Made by a program: the position numbers and the translations under genes | Notes under the pieces: model-generated | Told to the model about the DNA's origin: nothing | Seen by the model: the letters and a program-made list of their open reading frames with translations, nothing else | The model's database searches: none | In this document: in pieces, positions 1 through 7,808 of the stretch | How positions within the stretch are numbered: the stretch's first letter is position 1 | How the letters are laid out: each line of letters begins with the position of its first letter | Assembly (NCBI RefSeq): GCF_014648435.1 | Contig: NZ_BMRC01000002.1 | Location: 496,001-560,000 of the forward strand | From: Nonomuraea spiralis | GTDB lineage: Bacteria; Actinomycetota; Actinomycetes; Streptosporangiales; Streptosporangiaceae | Length of the DNA: 64,000 bases | Reading direction: 5' to 3'

Positions 1-408
1 CGCGTCGTGGGCACCGACAGGCTGGTCGTCGTGGTGGCCCCCGGCCATCCGTGGGCCCGCCGCCGTACGGCCCTCAGGGGCGCCGAGCTGGCCGCCACGC
101 CGCTCGTGGTCCGCGAGCCGGGCTCCGGCACCCGCGAGACCCTGGACGTGGCCTTCAAGCGGCTCCACCGGGCCAGCCCGCGCCTGGAGCTGGGGTCGAA
201 CTCGGCGGTCAAGGGCGCGGCGCAGGCCGGCGCCGCGCCCGCGGTGCTCAGCGGCTACGCGGTCGAGGCCGACATCGCGACCGGACGCCTGGTCGAGGTG
301 CCCCTCGCCGGGCTCAACCTGGTCAGGAACCTGCGCGCGGTCTGGCGGCGCGGCCGGTCGCTCACCGCCCCGGCGGCGACCCTCCTCGCCATCGCCAGCC
401 GCCCGTGA
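1..408 (+). CDS. LysR-family transcriptional regulator, C-terminal part (5' end outside window)
   Basis: The open frame runs from base 1, so the N-terminal helix-turn-helix is missing. The visible 135 residues look like the second half of a LysR effector-binding domain: a 'VVVVAPGHPWA' strand, then 'PLVVREPGSGTRE', then 'SNSAVKGAAQAGAAPAVLSGYAV', which is the typical ligand-pocket and hinge region, and a C-terminal 'RAVWRRGRSLTAPAATLLAI' segment. LysR proteins bind DNA as tetramers and respond to small co-inducers; nothing here identifies the ligand. The next gene (543) lies on the same strand, whereas LysR targets are more often divergent, so its target may lie outside the window. Confidence 0.85.
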   Translation, partial: RVVGTDRLVVVVAPGHPWARRRTALRGAELAATPLVVREPGSGTRETLDVAFKRLHRASPRLELGSNSAVKGAAQAGAAPAVLSGYAVEADIATGRLVEVPLAGLNLVRNLRAVWRRGRSLTAPAATLLAIASRP

Positions 409-483
409 GGACGTCCGCGACGGGCCGGAGAACGTCCGTGAAAGCGGCTGTTGACGCTGCCGGGAGCACGATCTAGCTTTCCC

Positions 484-500
484 TTAGGAAAGTTTCCTAA
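484..500. promoter_or_regulatory. Perfect 17-base palindrome upstream of small secreted protein gene
   Basis: TTAGGAAA, a single central g, then TTTCCTAA: 8-base arms without mismatch, 43 bases before the ATG at 543, in otherwise GC-rich DNA. The position suits an operator overlapping a promoter. I recall similar AGGAAA/TTTCCT palindromes upstream of secreted polysaccharidase genes in actinomycetes, but cannot verify the match or name the regulator. Confidence 0.6.
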
Positions 501-542
501 AAGTAAGCCTGCGTTCACCCCCCGAACCACAGGAGACTCCGT

Positions 543-845
543 ATGAGCCTTCGTCGTCATCTCGCCGCCGTCGCCGGATCGGCGGTGTTGTGCCTGGCCG
601 CCGCGGGCCTCGCGCCGTCGCCCGCCCTGGCCGCGCCCACCGGCTGCACCGCCTGGATCAGCGGTGACTACGCCTACAGCACATGCACCTCCGGCACCGG
701 CGAGCACAGCGTCGGGGTGGAGCAGTCGCACCCGCTCGCCAACCCCATCCTCCTGACCGGCGGCTGGACGACCGTCGGCGGGGTCTCCTCGGTGCGGCTC
801 ATGCCGTGGCCGGTCAAGCGCATCTGGGTGAACAGGCGAGGCTGA
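543..845 (+). CDS. Small secreted protein of unknown function
   Basis: 100 residues. The N-terminus has an Arg-rich n-region, a hydrophobic stretch (about residues 8-25) and an ALA-A cleavage site near residue 31, a Sec-type signal peptide. The mature part is only about 70 residues, with two Cys (in TGCTAW and YSTCTS) that could form one disulfide, and a cluster of Trp, Tyr and Gly. AGGAG lies 8 bases before the ATG. I do not recognise the family. The palindrome at 484-500 suggests regulated expression, and a structure-like hairpin follows the stop. A secreted ligand or inhibitor is possible, but this is speculation. Confidence 0.7.
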   Translation: MSLRRHLAAVAGSAVLCLAAAGLAPSPALAAPTGCTAWISGDYAYSTCTSGTGEHSVGVEQSHPLANPILLTGGWTTVGGVSSVRLMPWPVKRIWVNRRG

Positions 846-855
846 CCCGTCACCG

Positions 856-889
856 GCCCGGCCGGGCGGTGCAACCCCTCCGGCCGGGC
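856..889 (+). terminator. Possible terminator hairpin after small secreted protein gene
   Basis: gcccggccg (856-864) pairs with cggccgggc (881-889) across a 16-base loop, 11 bases after the stop. There is no T-run, which is usual for high-GC actinomycetes. The long loop lowers confidence. Confidence 0.4.
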
Positions 890-989
890 TCGCGAAACCC
901 ACCGCAGCGGGCCGTCACGGCCCCCCGCCCCCGGGCGGTCACCGGCGCCCTCCCCGGGCCGTCACTCGTGCCCGCCTTCGGGTGGACCG

Positions 990-1020
990 TTGACGAATGG
1001 CACGGGTCGGGTCGTAAGGT
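990..1020 (+). promoter_or_regulatory. Sigma-70-type promoter for the oxidoreductase at 1027, leaderless
   Basis: TTGACG (990-995) and TAAGGT (1015-1020) are separated by 19 bases. The -10 hexamer ends 6 bases before the ATG at 1027, so transcription would start at or next to the start codon. Confidence 0.5.
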
Positions 1021-1026
1021 GCGGGG

Positions 1027-2568
1027 ATGGGTGCGTATGACGTCGTCGTGGCAGGTGGCGGGCACAACGGGCTGGTCGCGGCCGCCTACCTCGCCGGAGC
1101 GGGCCGCCGGGTCCTGGTGCTGGAACGCCTCGGCCACGTCGGCGGGCTGGCGATCTCCACGCGGGCCTTCCCCGGCGTGGACGTACGCCTGTCCCGCTAC
1201 TCCTACCTGGTCAGCCTGCTGCCCGCGCGGATCGTCCGGGACCTCGGTCTCGACCTCGACCTGCGCCGCCGCCGGTACGCCTCCTACACCCCCAAGGGCG
1301 ACACCGGCCTGCTCGTCGACAACGAGGACGAGACCCGTACCGCGGCCTCCTTCCGCGCCGTCACCGGCGGCGAGCACGACCACCGGGCCTGGCGCGACTT
1401 CTACGCCATGACGGCGGACGTCGCCCGCGTCCTCGCCCCCACGCTGCTCGAACCGCTGCGCACCCCCGCCGAGATCGAACGCCTGGTCGGCCCGCGGGCC
1501 TGGCGCGACCTGTTCCAGCGGCCCGTCGGCCAGACCGTGGAGGAGCGGTTCGCCGACGACACCGTGCGCGGCGTCGTGCTCACCGACGCGCTGATCGGCA
1601 CGTTCGCCGACCCGGCCGCCGACCTGCTGGCCAACAGATGTTTCCTCTACCACGTGATCGGCGACGGCACGGGCGAGTGGAACGTCCCGGTGGGCGGCAT
1701 GGGCGCGGTCTCCGGCGCGCTGGAGCGGGCGGCCAGGCGGGCGGGGGCCGAGATCAGGACCGGCGCCGAGATCGTCGGCATCTCACCGTCGGGCGAGGTC
1801 ACCTACGTCGCCGAGGACGGCGAGCACACCGTGAACGGCCGCCACGTGCTGGTCAACCTGCCCCCGGCGGTGCTGGACCGGGTGCTGGACCAAGGGCTGG
1901 ACCCGGTGGTGGACCAGGGGCTCGGCGGGGCCGCGTCCGCGCCCGAGGGGGCGCAGCTCAAGGTCAACATGGTGCTCGCCCGGCTGCCCCGGCTCAAGGA
2001 CCCGTCGGCCGACCCCAGGGCCGCATTCAGCGGCACGTTCCACATCAACGAGGGACACGACCAGCTCGCCAGGGCGTACGAGCAGGCGGCGCGGGGGGAG
2101 ATCCCGGAGCTGCCGCCCGCGGAGGTCTACTGCCATTCCCTGACCGATCCGTCCATCCTCGGCCCGGAGCTCAGGGGGAAGGCCGAGACGATGACGTTGT
2201 TCGGCCTCCACATGCCCGCCCGCCTTTTCCGGAAAAATCCGGAAAAGGCGGGCGAAGATGCGCTTCGCGCCACGTTCGCCTCCATGAACTCCGTCCTTGC
2301 CGAGCCCATCGAGGACTGCCTGCTCCGCGCCCCCGACGGAACCCCGTGCGTCGAGGCCAAGACCCCCGTCGACCTGGAACGGGACGCCGGCCTGCCGGGC
2401 GGCCACATCTTCCACGAGGACCTGAGCTGGCCGTACGCGCAGGAAGGGGGCTGGGGCGTCGAGACCGGGCACGAGCGCATCCTGCTGTGCGGCGCCGCGG
2501 CCCGAAGGGGCGGCGGCGTGAGCGGGATCGGCGGCCACAACGCGGCGATGGCCCTGCTGCGCCCGTGA
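1027..2568 (+). CDS. NAD(P)/FAD-dependent oxidoreductase of the phytoene desaturase/PYROXD2 type
   Basis: 513 residues. The N-terminal Rossmann dinucleotide fold is clear: 'VVVAGGGHNGLVAAAYLAGAG' (GxGxxG variant), then 'VLVLERLGHVGG'. The C-terminus has the matching FAD-contact region 'LLCGAAARRGGGVSGIGGHNAAMALL'. This layout belongs to the CrtI/amine-oxidase-like superfamily, in particular the actinobacterial branch annotated as phytoene desaturase-related or PYROXD2-like. No carotenoid genes (crtB, crtE) lie nearby, so carotenoid synthesis is not supported and the substrate is unknown. The gene has its own leaderless promoter and is monocistronic; it faces the TetR gene at 2623. Its 3' end carries short tandem repeats (2561-2606). 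Confidence 0.85.
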   Translation: MGAYDVVVAGGGHNGLVAAAYLAGAGRRVLVLERLGHVGGLAISTRAFPGVDVRLSRYSYLVSLLPARIVRDLGLDLDLRRRRYASYTPKGDTGLLVDNEDETRTAASFRAVTGGEHDHRAWRDFYAMTADVARVLAPTLLEPLRTPAEIERLVGPRAWRDLFQRPVGQTVEERFADDTVRGVVLTDALIGTFADPAADLLANRCFLYHVIGDGTGEWNVPVGGMGAVSGALERAARRAGAEIRTGAEIVGISPSGEVTYVAEDGEHTVNGRHVLVNLPPAVLDRVLDQGLDPVVDQGLGGAASAPEGAQLKVNMVLARLPRLKDPSADPRAAFSGTFHINEGHDQLARAYEQAARGEIPELPPAEVYCHSLTDPSILGPELRGKAETMTLFGLHMPARLFRKNPEKAGEDALRATFASMNSVLAEPIEDCLLRAPDGTPCVEAKTPVDLERDAGLPGGHIFHEDLSWPYAQEGGWGVETGHERILLCGAAARRGGGVSGIGGHNAAMALLRP

Positions 2569-2606
2569 ACCGCCCGAACCGCCCGAACCGCCCGTGAACC
2601 GCCCGT
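2561..2606 (+). repeat. Short tandem repeat spanning a stop codon
   Basis: The element 'gaaccgccc' occurs four times in a row, twice with a preceding 'cgt', across and after the TGA at 2566-2568. It could reflect local slippage. It does not form an obvious terminator stem. Confidence 0.6.
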
Positions 2607-2622
2607 CAGGCCGTGCCGCGGC

Positions 2623-3177
2623 TCACTGGGAGATCAGCTTGGTGGCCACCTTGAGCGCCACCGCCGCGCGGTCGGCGTCGGGCAACCGCATGTCGAACAG
2701 GAAGGGAACGCTGCCCAGGATCACCGCGAACACCGCGAGCCTGGCCTCGAACTGCTGAACGGGGTCGTCCTCCGGCGCGCTCAGCACCGACAACATGGAG
2801 ATGACGCCCTCCTGCATCCGCGACCCGTCCGGCAGCTCCTGCACCACCCCCTGGTTCACCTGGGCGAACCTGAACAGGGGCCGCCACTTGTCCTCCAGCA
2901 GGCCGGAGATGCGCCGCAGGATCTCCTGCCGGGCCTCCAGCGTCCGGGGCTGCTCGCGGGCCCACTCCACCAGCTCGTCGATCGAGACCACGAGACGGTC
3001 GACGACGCTGGAGAGGATCGCCTCCTTGGTACGGAAGTGGTAGTACAGCGCGGGCCTGGTGATCTCCAGCCGTTCGGCGACCTCCTGGAGGGTCGTCTTG
3101 TCGTATCCGCGCTCGGCGAACAACTCCAGCGCCACCCGCTGGATCCGCTCGCGGGTGTCCGTCCGCCGCCCTGCCAT
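2623..3177 (-). CDS. TetR/AcrR-family transcriptional repressor
   Basis: 184 residues. The helix-turn-helix lies at about residues 25-48 ('TTLQEVAERLEITRPALYYHFRTKEAIL'), the standard TetR_N signature. The helical C-terminus is variable and should hold the ligand pocket. It is divergent from the P450 gene at 3264, and a perfect inverted repeat lies between them (3207-3240). This is the usual arrangement in which a TetR protein represses itself and a neighbouring detoxification or biosynthetic enzyme. The ligand is probably a substrate or product of the P450, by inference. Confidence 0.9.
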   Translation of the reverse strand: MAGRRTDTRERIQRVALELFAERGYDKTTLQEVAERLEITRPALYYHFRTKEAILSSVVDRLVVSIDELVEWAREQPRTLEARQEILRRISGLLEDKWRPLFRFAQVNQGVVQELPDGSRMQEGVISMLSVLSAPEDDPVQQFEARLAVFAVILGSVPFLFDMRLPDADRAAVALKVATKLISQ

Positions 3178-3206
3178 CGTGCTCCCATCCCTTGACGACC
3201 GGCCCT

Positions 3207-3240
3207 CGCATTGCTTACTTTCGCGTAAGTAAGCAATGCG
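3207..3240. promoter_or_regulatory. TetR operator between the TetR and P450 genes
   Basis: The arm cgcattgcttactt (3207-3220) is repeated inverted as aagtaagcaatgcg (3227-3240) around a 6-base centre. All 14 arm positions match. The site sits 29 bases upstream of the TetR start and 23 bases upstream of the P450 start, so it can control both genes. Its low GC content also suits a promoter. Confidence 0.8.
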
Positions 3241-3263
3241 GATCGGCTTGTAGGGAGCAGACT

Positions 3264-4466
3264 ATGGCTCAGCACTTCCCTGTCCAGCGTACGTGCCCGT
3301 TCGCCCCGCCCCCTGAGTACGCCCGCCTGCGCGAGCAGGCCCCGCTCGTCCGGGCCGCGCTCCCCGGCGGCGAGGTGTGGCTCGTCACCAGGCACGCCGA
3401 GGCCCAGCGGGTGCTCTCGGGCGAGGGCATCAGCACCAACCCCGCCACGCCCGGCCACCCCAACACCCTGCTCACCCCCGAGCCGCCCACGCCGGAGCAG
3501 ACGGCGGCGCTCCAGGAGTCCGCGGTCGGGCACTTCATCGACCTCGACCCGCCCGAGCACACCCGCTTCCGCAAGCTGCTCATCCCCGAGTTCACCGTCC
3601 GGCGGGTCAAGGAGCTGCGCCCGTCCATCCAGCGGCTGGTGGACGAACTCATCGACGAGATGCTGGCCAAGGGCCGGGAGGCGGAGCTGGTCGAGGACTT
3701 CGGGCTGGCGCTGCCGTCCCTGGTGATCTGCCGGCTGCTCGGCGTCCCGTACGCCGAGCGCGAGTTCTTCCAGTCGCGCACCCGTACGATCGTCTCGGCC
3801 ACCGAGGACCCGGCGGCGGCCTACACCGCGATGACGGAGATCAGGACCTTCCTCGACGACCTGGTCACCGCCGCCGAACGCGACCCCCAGGACGACCTGC
3901 TCGGACGGCTGATCGACGGCGGGCAGCTCACCCACCGGGAACTCGTCGGCGTGATCTTCCTGCTGCTCGTCGCCGGCCACGAGACCACGGCCAACATGAT
4001 CCCGCTCGGCGTGCTCACGCTGCTGCGCCACCCCGCCCAGCTCGCCGCCCTGCGCGCGGACCCCGCGGGCTGGCCGATGGCCGTGGAGGAGCTGCTGCGC
4101 TACCACTCGATCGTCGACTGGGTGGCCTTCGACCGGGTCTCCGTACGCGACCAGGAGATCGGCGGCCAGGAGGTCAGGGAGGGCGAGGGCATCTTCGTGC
4201 TCGGCGCCTCGGCCAACTGGGACGAGCGGGTGTTCGAGCGCCCGGACGAGTTCGACGTCGCCCGCGGCGCCCGCCACCACGTCGCCTTCGGGTACGGCGT
4301 CCACCAGTGCCTCGGCCAGAACCTGGCCAGGGCCGAGCTGGAGATCGCCCTGCGCACGCTCTTCGAACGCGTACCGGACCTGCGGGTCACGGTCGCCGAC
4401 GAGGACGTGCCCGCCAAGTACGAGGGCGTCATCTTCGGCCTCAAGGCCCTGCCGGTGGCGTGGTGA
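3264..4466 (+). CDS. Cytochrome P450, bacterial CYP1xx type
   Basis: 400 residues, a normal length for a soluble bacterial P450. The I-helix oxygen-binding motif AGHETTAN is near residue 237. The K-helix ExxR is in EELLR near residue 275. The haem-binding loop FGYGVHQCLG is near 342-351 with the Cys thiolate ligand near 349. I chose ATG 3264 because it follows 'gggagcag' and sits just beyond the operator; the frame is open back to 3192, but that would put codons inside the operator. No ferredoxin or reductase gene is adjacent, so electron partners must be elsewhere. Substrate unknown. Confidence 0.93.
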   Translation: MAQHFPVQRTCPFAPPPEYARLREQAPLVRAALPGGEVWLVTRHAEAQRVLSGEGISTNPATPGHPNTLLTPEPPTPEQTAALQESAVGHFIDLDPPEHTRFRKLLIPEFTVRRVKELRPSIQRLVDELIDEMLAKGREAELVEDFGLALPSLVICRLLGVPYAEREFFQSRTRTIVSATEDPAAAYTAMTEIRTFLDDLVTAAERDPQDDLLGRLIDGGQLTHRELVGVIFLLLVAGHETTANMIPLGVLTLLRHPAQLAALRADPAGWPMAVEELLRYHSIVDWVAFDRVSVRDQEIGGQEVREGEGIFVLGASANWDERVFERPDEFDVARGARHHVAFGYGVHQCLGQNLARAELEIALRTLFERVPDLRVTVADEDVPAKYEGVIFGLKALPVAW

Positions 4467-4492
4467 TCCTCAGGGAACATCGATCAACCCGT

Positions 4493-4523
4493 TCATCGTG
4501 TTCTCATAGTGGGCTCATATCTT
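4493..4523 (+). promoter_or_regulatory. Triple TCAT direct repeat with 11-base period and -10 element before the two-component operon
   Basis: TCAT occurs at 4493, 4504 and 4515, exactly one helical turn apart; the last two lie in 'tctcat' and 'gctcat' contexts. OmpR/PhoB-family regulators bind direct repeats of this spacing. TATCTT (4518-4523) is 7 bases before the ATG at 4531, so the mRNA is probably leaderless. There is no good -35, which fits activation by the encoded regulator. Confidence 0.55.
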
Positions 4524-4530
4524 GTGAGAC

Positions 4531-5229
4531 ATGAGTGAGCCCGCACGGTTGCTGGTGGTGGACGACGAGCCCGCGTTGCGCGAGGCGCTTCAGTCGAGCC
4601 TTGAGTTCGAGGGCTACCGGGTCGGCACCGCCAACGACGGCCAGGCGGCGCTGGACGCGCTGACGGGGGAGCCGTACGACGCGGTGCTGCTCGACGTGAT
4701 GATGCCGCGGCTCGACGGGCTCACCGCCTGCCGGCGGCTGCGGGCTCAGGGCAACCACATCCCCGTCCTCATGCTCACCGCCCGCGACGCCGTCGGCGAC
4801 CGGGTGTCCGGGCTCGACGCGGGGGCCGACGACTACCTGGTCAAGCCGTTCGAGCTGGACGAGCTGCTGGCGCGGGTGCGCGCGCTGCTGCGCCGCGGCG
4901 CGCTCAGCACGGGAGCCGCCGACGGCGGCGCGCTCACCTACGGCGACCTGCGCATGGACCCCGCGACCAGGGAGGTCACCCGCGGGGCGCGCGGGCTCGA
5001 CCTGACCAGGACCGAGTACCTGCTGATGGAGCTGTTCCTGGCCCATCCCCGCCAGGTCCTGACCCGCGACCAGATACTCAACGAGGTGTGGGGCTTCGAC
5101 TTCGAGCCGACGTCCAACTCCCTCGACGTGTACGTGATGTACCTGCGCCGCAAGACCGAGGCCGGCGGCGAGCCCCGCGTGATCCACACGGTCCGCGGGG
5201 TGGGGTACGTCCTGCGGGCCGCGCCGTGA
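4531..5229 (+). CDS. OmpR/PhoB-family response regulator
   Basis: 232 residues. Receiver domain at about 1-118: acidic pair in VVDDEP, phospho-acceptor Asp55 in LLDVMMP, conserved Thr in MLTARDA and Lys in YLVKPFE. Winged-helix DNA-binding domain at about 135-230, with '[26 protein letters not shown]' and 'VYVMYLRRK', ending '[12 protein letters not shown]'. It resembles the MprA/TcrX branch of actinobacterial regulators. Its stop overlaps the GTG of the kinase gene by 4 bases. The direct repeats upstream suggest autoregulation. Confidence 0.95.
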   Translation: MSEPARLLVVDDEPALREALQSSLEFEGYRVGTANDGQAALDALTGEPYDAVLLDVMMPRLDGLTACRRLRAQGNHIPVLMLTARDAVGDRVSGLDAGADDYLVKPFELDELLARVRALLRRGALSTGAADGGALTYGDLRMDPATREVTRGARGLDLTRTEYLLMELFLAHPRQVLTRDQILNEVWGFDFEPTSNSLDVYVMYLRRKTEAGGEPRVIHTVRGVGYVLRAAP

Positions 5230-6605
5230 TCAGGAACAGCCTGCGCGCCCGGCTGACGCTGCTCATCACGTTCGCCGTGGCGCTGGCGGTCGCGATCAGC
5301 GCGGGCGCCTGCTTCATGATCGTCCGGCACCAGCTGTACGAGCAGGCCGACCGGCAGCTCGGCCGCCAGCCCGGCAAGGACCCTCGCGACGACCTCGACT
5401 GGGTCAGGAAGTCCTGCCGCCCCACCCCCGCGCCGAAGGACCACTACGGCCCGGCGCACTCCACCCAGCTCATCTTCAGTGACGGAACCCCGCCCTGCTA
5501 CGTGGGGCCCGCGCTGGTGGTCACGCCCGAGGACCTGGCGGTGGCCAAGGGCGAGTGGCCCGAGCCCAAGCACTTCCACAACGGCGTCACCGCCGACGGC
5601 ACCGAGATGCGCGTCCTCACCGAGCAGCTCGCGCCCGGCGTGGCGGTGATGGACGCCGCCCCCCTGCGCGAGCTGCGCAACACGCTGAAGGTGGTGGCGC
5701 TGCTGCTGGGCGCCGTGGCGCTGTTCGGCGTCCTGCTGGCGGCCTCGGCCGGGCTGCTCATCGCGCGCGCCGCGCTGCGTCCCGTGGCCCGGCTGACCAA
5801 GGCGGCCGAGCACATCGCCGAGACCGAGGACCTCAACACCCGCATCCCCGTCCAGGGCAAGGACGAGATCGCCCGGCTCAGCTCCTCCTTCAACGCCATG
5901 ACCGCGGCCCTGGCCGGCTCCCGCGAACGCCAGCAGCAGCTCGTCGCCGACGCCGGCCACGAGCTGCGCACCCCGCTCACCACCCTGCGCACCAACATCG
6001 ACCTGCTGCTGCGCAGCGAGCAGACCGGCCGGCAGCTCGACCCGGGCGCCAAGGAACGCCTGCTGGTCAACGTCAAGGCCCAGTTCGCCGAGCTGTCCAC
6101 GCTGGTCGGGGACCTGTTGCAGCTCGCCCGCGGCGACACCGACCACGAGCCGCACGTCGAGCTGGCCCTGCACGAGATCGTCACGGCCGCCGCCGAACGC
6201 GTCCGCCTGCGCGGCGCCGACGTGATCACCGAGCTGAGCCCCTGGTACGTCGTCGGCAGCGCCACCTCGCTGGAACGCGCCGTGCTCAACCTCATCGACA
6301 ACGCCCGCAAGTTCAGCCCCGAGGGCCAGGTCGAGGTCTCGCTCAAGGACGGCCGGCTGACCGTGCGCGACCACGGCCCCGGCATCCCCGAGGAGGAGCT
6401 GCCGCACGTCTTCGAACGCTTCTGGCGCTCGCCGTCGGCCCGTGGCCTGCCCGGATCCGGGCTGGGCCTGGCGATCGTGGCGCAGGCCGTGTCCGAGACC
6501 GGCGGCAAGGTGGGCCTGTCGAACGCGCCGGGTGGCGGAGCGATCGCGACAATCGACCTTCCCGGAAGTCTCATCCGTCACTCAGAATCGGATAAGTCCT
6601 CTTAA
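5226..6605 (+). CDS. HAMP-domain sensor histidine kinase, partner of the regulator at 4531
   Basis: 459 residues from GTG 5226, which overlaps the regulator stop (GTGA). The first membrane segment is about residues 8-33. An extracytoplasmic sensor loop of about 120 residues contains two Cys. The second membrane segment is about 155-180, followed by a HAMP linker. The H-box is [13 protein letters not shown] with His245. The N-box is [11 protein letters not shown] with Asn359, then [20 protein letters not shown] and GSGLGLAIV. All kinase motifs are intact. The stimulus is unknown; the downstream glycosyltransferases suggest an envelope signal. Confidence 0.95.
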   Translation: MIRNSLRARLTLLITFAVALAVAISAGACFMIVRHQLYEQADRQLGRQPGKDPRDDLDWVRKSCRPTPAPKDHYGPAHSTQLIFSDGTPPCYVGPALVVTPEDLAVAKGEWPEPKHFHNGVTADGTEMRVLTEQLAPGVAVMDAAPLRELRNTLKVVALLLGAVALFGVLLAASAGLLIARAALRPVARLTKAAEHIAETEDLNTRIPVQGKDEIARLSSSFNAMTAALAGSRERQQQLVADAGHELRTPLTTLRTNIDLLLRSEQTGRQLDPGAKERLLVNVKAQFAELSTLVGDLLQLARGDTDHEPHVELALHEIVTAAAERVRLRGADVITELSPWYVVGSATSLERAVLNLIDNARKFSPEGQVEVSLKDGRLTVRDHGPGIPEEELPHVFERFWRSPSARGLPGSGLGLAIVAQAVSETGGKVGLSNAPGGGAIATIDLPGSLIRHSESDKSS

Positions 6606-6629
6606 AGACCTAAACCGTGAGCTGGCTGC

Positions 6630-7808
6630 ATGGAGACAACAGCAGTAGGGACGCGCCTGGTCGAGGTGGTCGTCCCGGTCCACAACGAGCAGCGGGCGCT
6701 GCGGGAGAGCATCGCCCGCCTGCACGCCTACCTCGCCACGACGTTCCCGTACGGCTTCCGCATCACCATCGCCGACAACGCCAGCACCGACGACACGTGG
6801 GGGCTGGCCACCGAACTGGCCCGTGAGCTGCCCCGGGTACGAGCCGTGCACCTCGACGAGAAGGGCCGCGGCCGGGCGCTGCGCCGGGTCTGGTCCGAGA
6901 GCGAGGCCGACGTCGTCAGCTACATGGACGTCGACCTGTCCACCGACCTGGACGCCTTCCTGCCGCTGGTCGCGCCCCTGCTGTCCGGGCACAGCGACCT
7001 GGCCATCGGCACCCGCCTGGCCAGGGCGTCGCGGGTGGAGCGCGGGCCCAAGCGGGAGTTCATCTCGCGCTCGTACAACCTGCTGCTGCGCTCGGTGATG
7101 GGCGCCGGGTTCTCCGACGCGCAGTGCGGGTTCAAGGCCGTGCGTACGGAGATCGCGCAGGCGCTGCTGCCCGCCGTCGAGGACGAGCAGTGGTTCTTCG
7201 ACACCGAGCTGCTGCTGCTGGCCGAGCGGCACGGCCTGCGCATCCACGAGGTGCCGGTCGACTGGGTGGACGACCCCGACAGTCGCGTGGACATCCTGCG
7301 TACCGCCCTCGACGACCTGCGCGGGCTGGCCAGGGTGGCCCGCAAGACCCTGTCGGGCGCGGCGCGCATCCCGATGCCCGCCCAGGTGCGGCGGGCCGAG
7401 CTGCCGAGGGGGATGGCCAGGCAGCTCCCCAGGTTCGCGATCGTGGGCGTGGTGAGCACGCTGGCCTACCTGGCGCTGTTCACGATGTCGCGGCAGGTCG
7501 TCCCCGCCCAGGCCGCCAACGCGGTCGCGCTGCTCGTCACAGCCGTGGCCAACACCGCCGCCAACCGCCGCTTCACCTTCGGCGTCAGGGGCGCGGGCGG
7601 CGCGCTGCGCGACCAGGTCGAGGGCATGATCGCGTTCCTGGTGGGGCTGGCGCTGACGTCGGGGAGCCTCGCGCTGCTGCCCGACGGCGTCTCGCACGGC
7701 GTGGAGCTGGTGGCGGTCATCGCGGCCAACGCGGCGGCCACCCTCGTGCGGTTCCTGCTGCTGCGCGTGTGGGTGTTCAACCCCGAGCGCCGCAGGAACG
7801 CCCGATGA
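6630..7808 (+). CDS. Polyprenyl-phosphate glycosyltransferase (GT2) fused to a GtrA-like membrane domain
   Basis: 392 residues. The N-terminal GT-A domain (about 1-235) has 'VVVPVHNEQRAL', 'IADNASTDDTW' and the metal-binding DxD-type motif 'YMDVDLSTDL', as in dolichol/polyprenyl-phosphate mannose or glucose synthases. The C-terminal part (about 255-390) holds four hydrophobic segments typical of GtrA, a proposed lipid-linked sugar flippase. The likely role is to make and flip a polyprenyl-phosphate sugar for the GT39-like enzyme encoded immediately downstream, whose ATG overlaps this stop (ATGA). The gene begins 24 bases after the kinase and is probably cotranscribed with it. Confidence 0.92.
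   Translation: METTAVGTRLVEVVVPVHNEQRALRESIARLHAYLATTFPYGFRITIADNASTDDTWGLATELARELPRVRAVHLDEKGRGRALRRVWSESEADVVSYMDVDLSTDLDAFLPLVAPLLSGHSDLAIGTRLARASRVERGPKREFISRSYNLLLRSVMGAGFSDAQCGFKAVRTEIAQALLPAVEDEQWFFDTELLLLAERHGLRIHEVPVDWVDDPDSRVDILRTALDDLRGLARVARKTLSGAARIPMPAQVRRAELPRGMARQLPRFAIVGVVSTLAYLALFTMSRQVVPAQAANAVALLVTAVANTAANRRFTFGVRGAGGALRDQVEGMIAFLVGLALTSGSLALLPDGVSHGVELVAVIAANAAATLVRFLLLRVWVFNPERRRNAR

Noticed and set aside
1027..2568. Carotenoid biosynthesis gene (crtI)
   Set aside because: Family resemblance only; no phytoene synthase, GGPP synthase or cyclase gene is nearby.
2856..4304. 482-codon minus-strand frame across the TetR and P450 genes
   Set aside because: It runs through a TetR gene in another frame and opposite a P450 with intact motifs.
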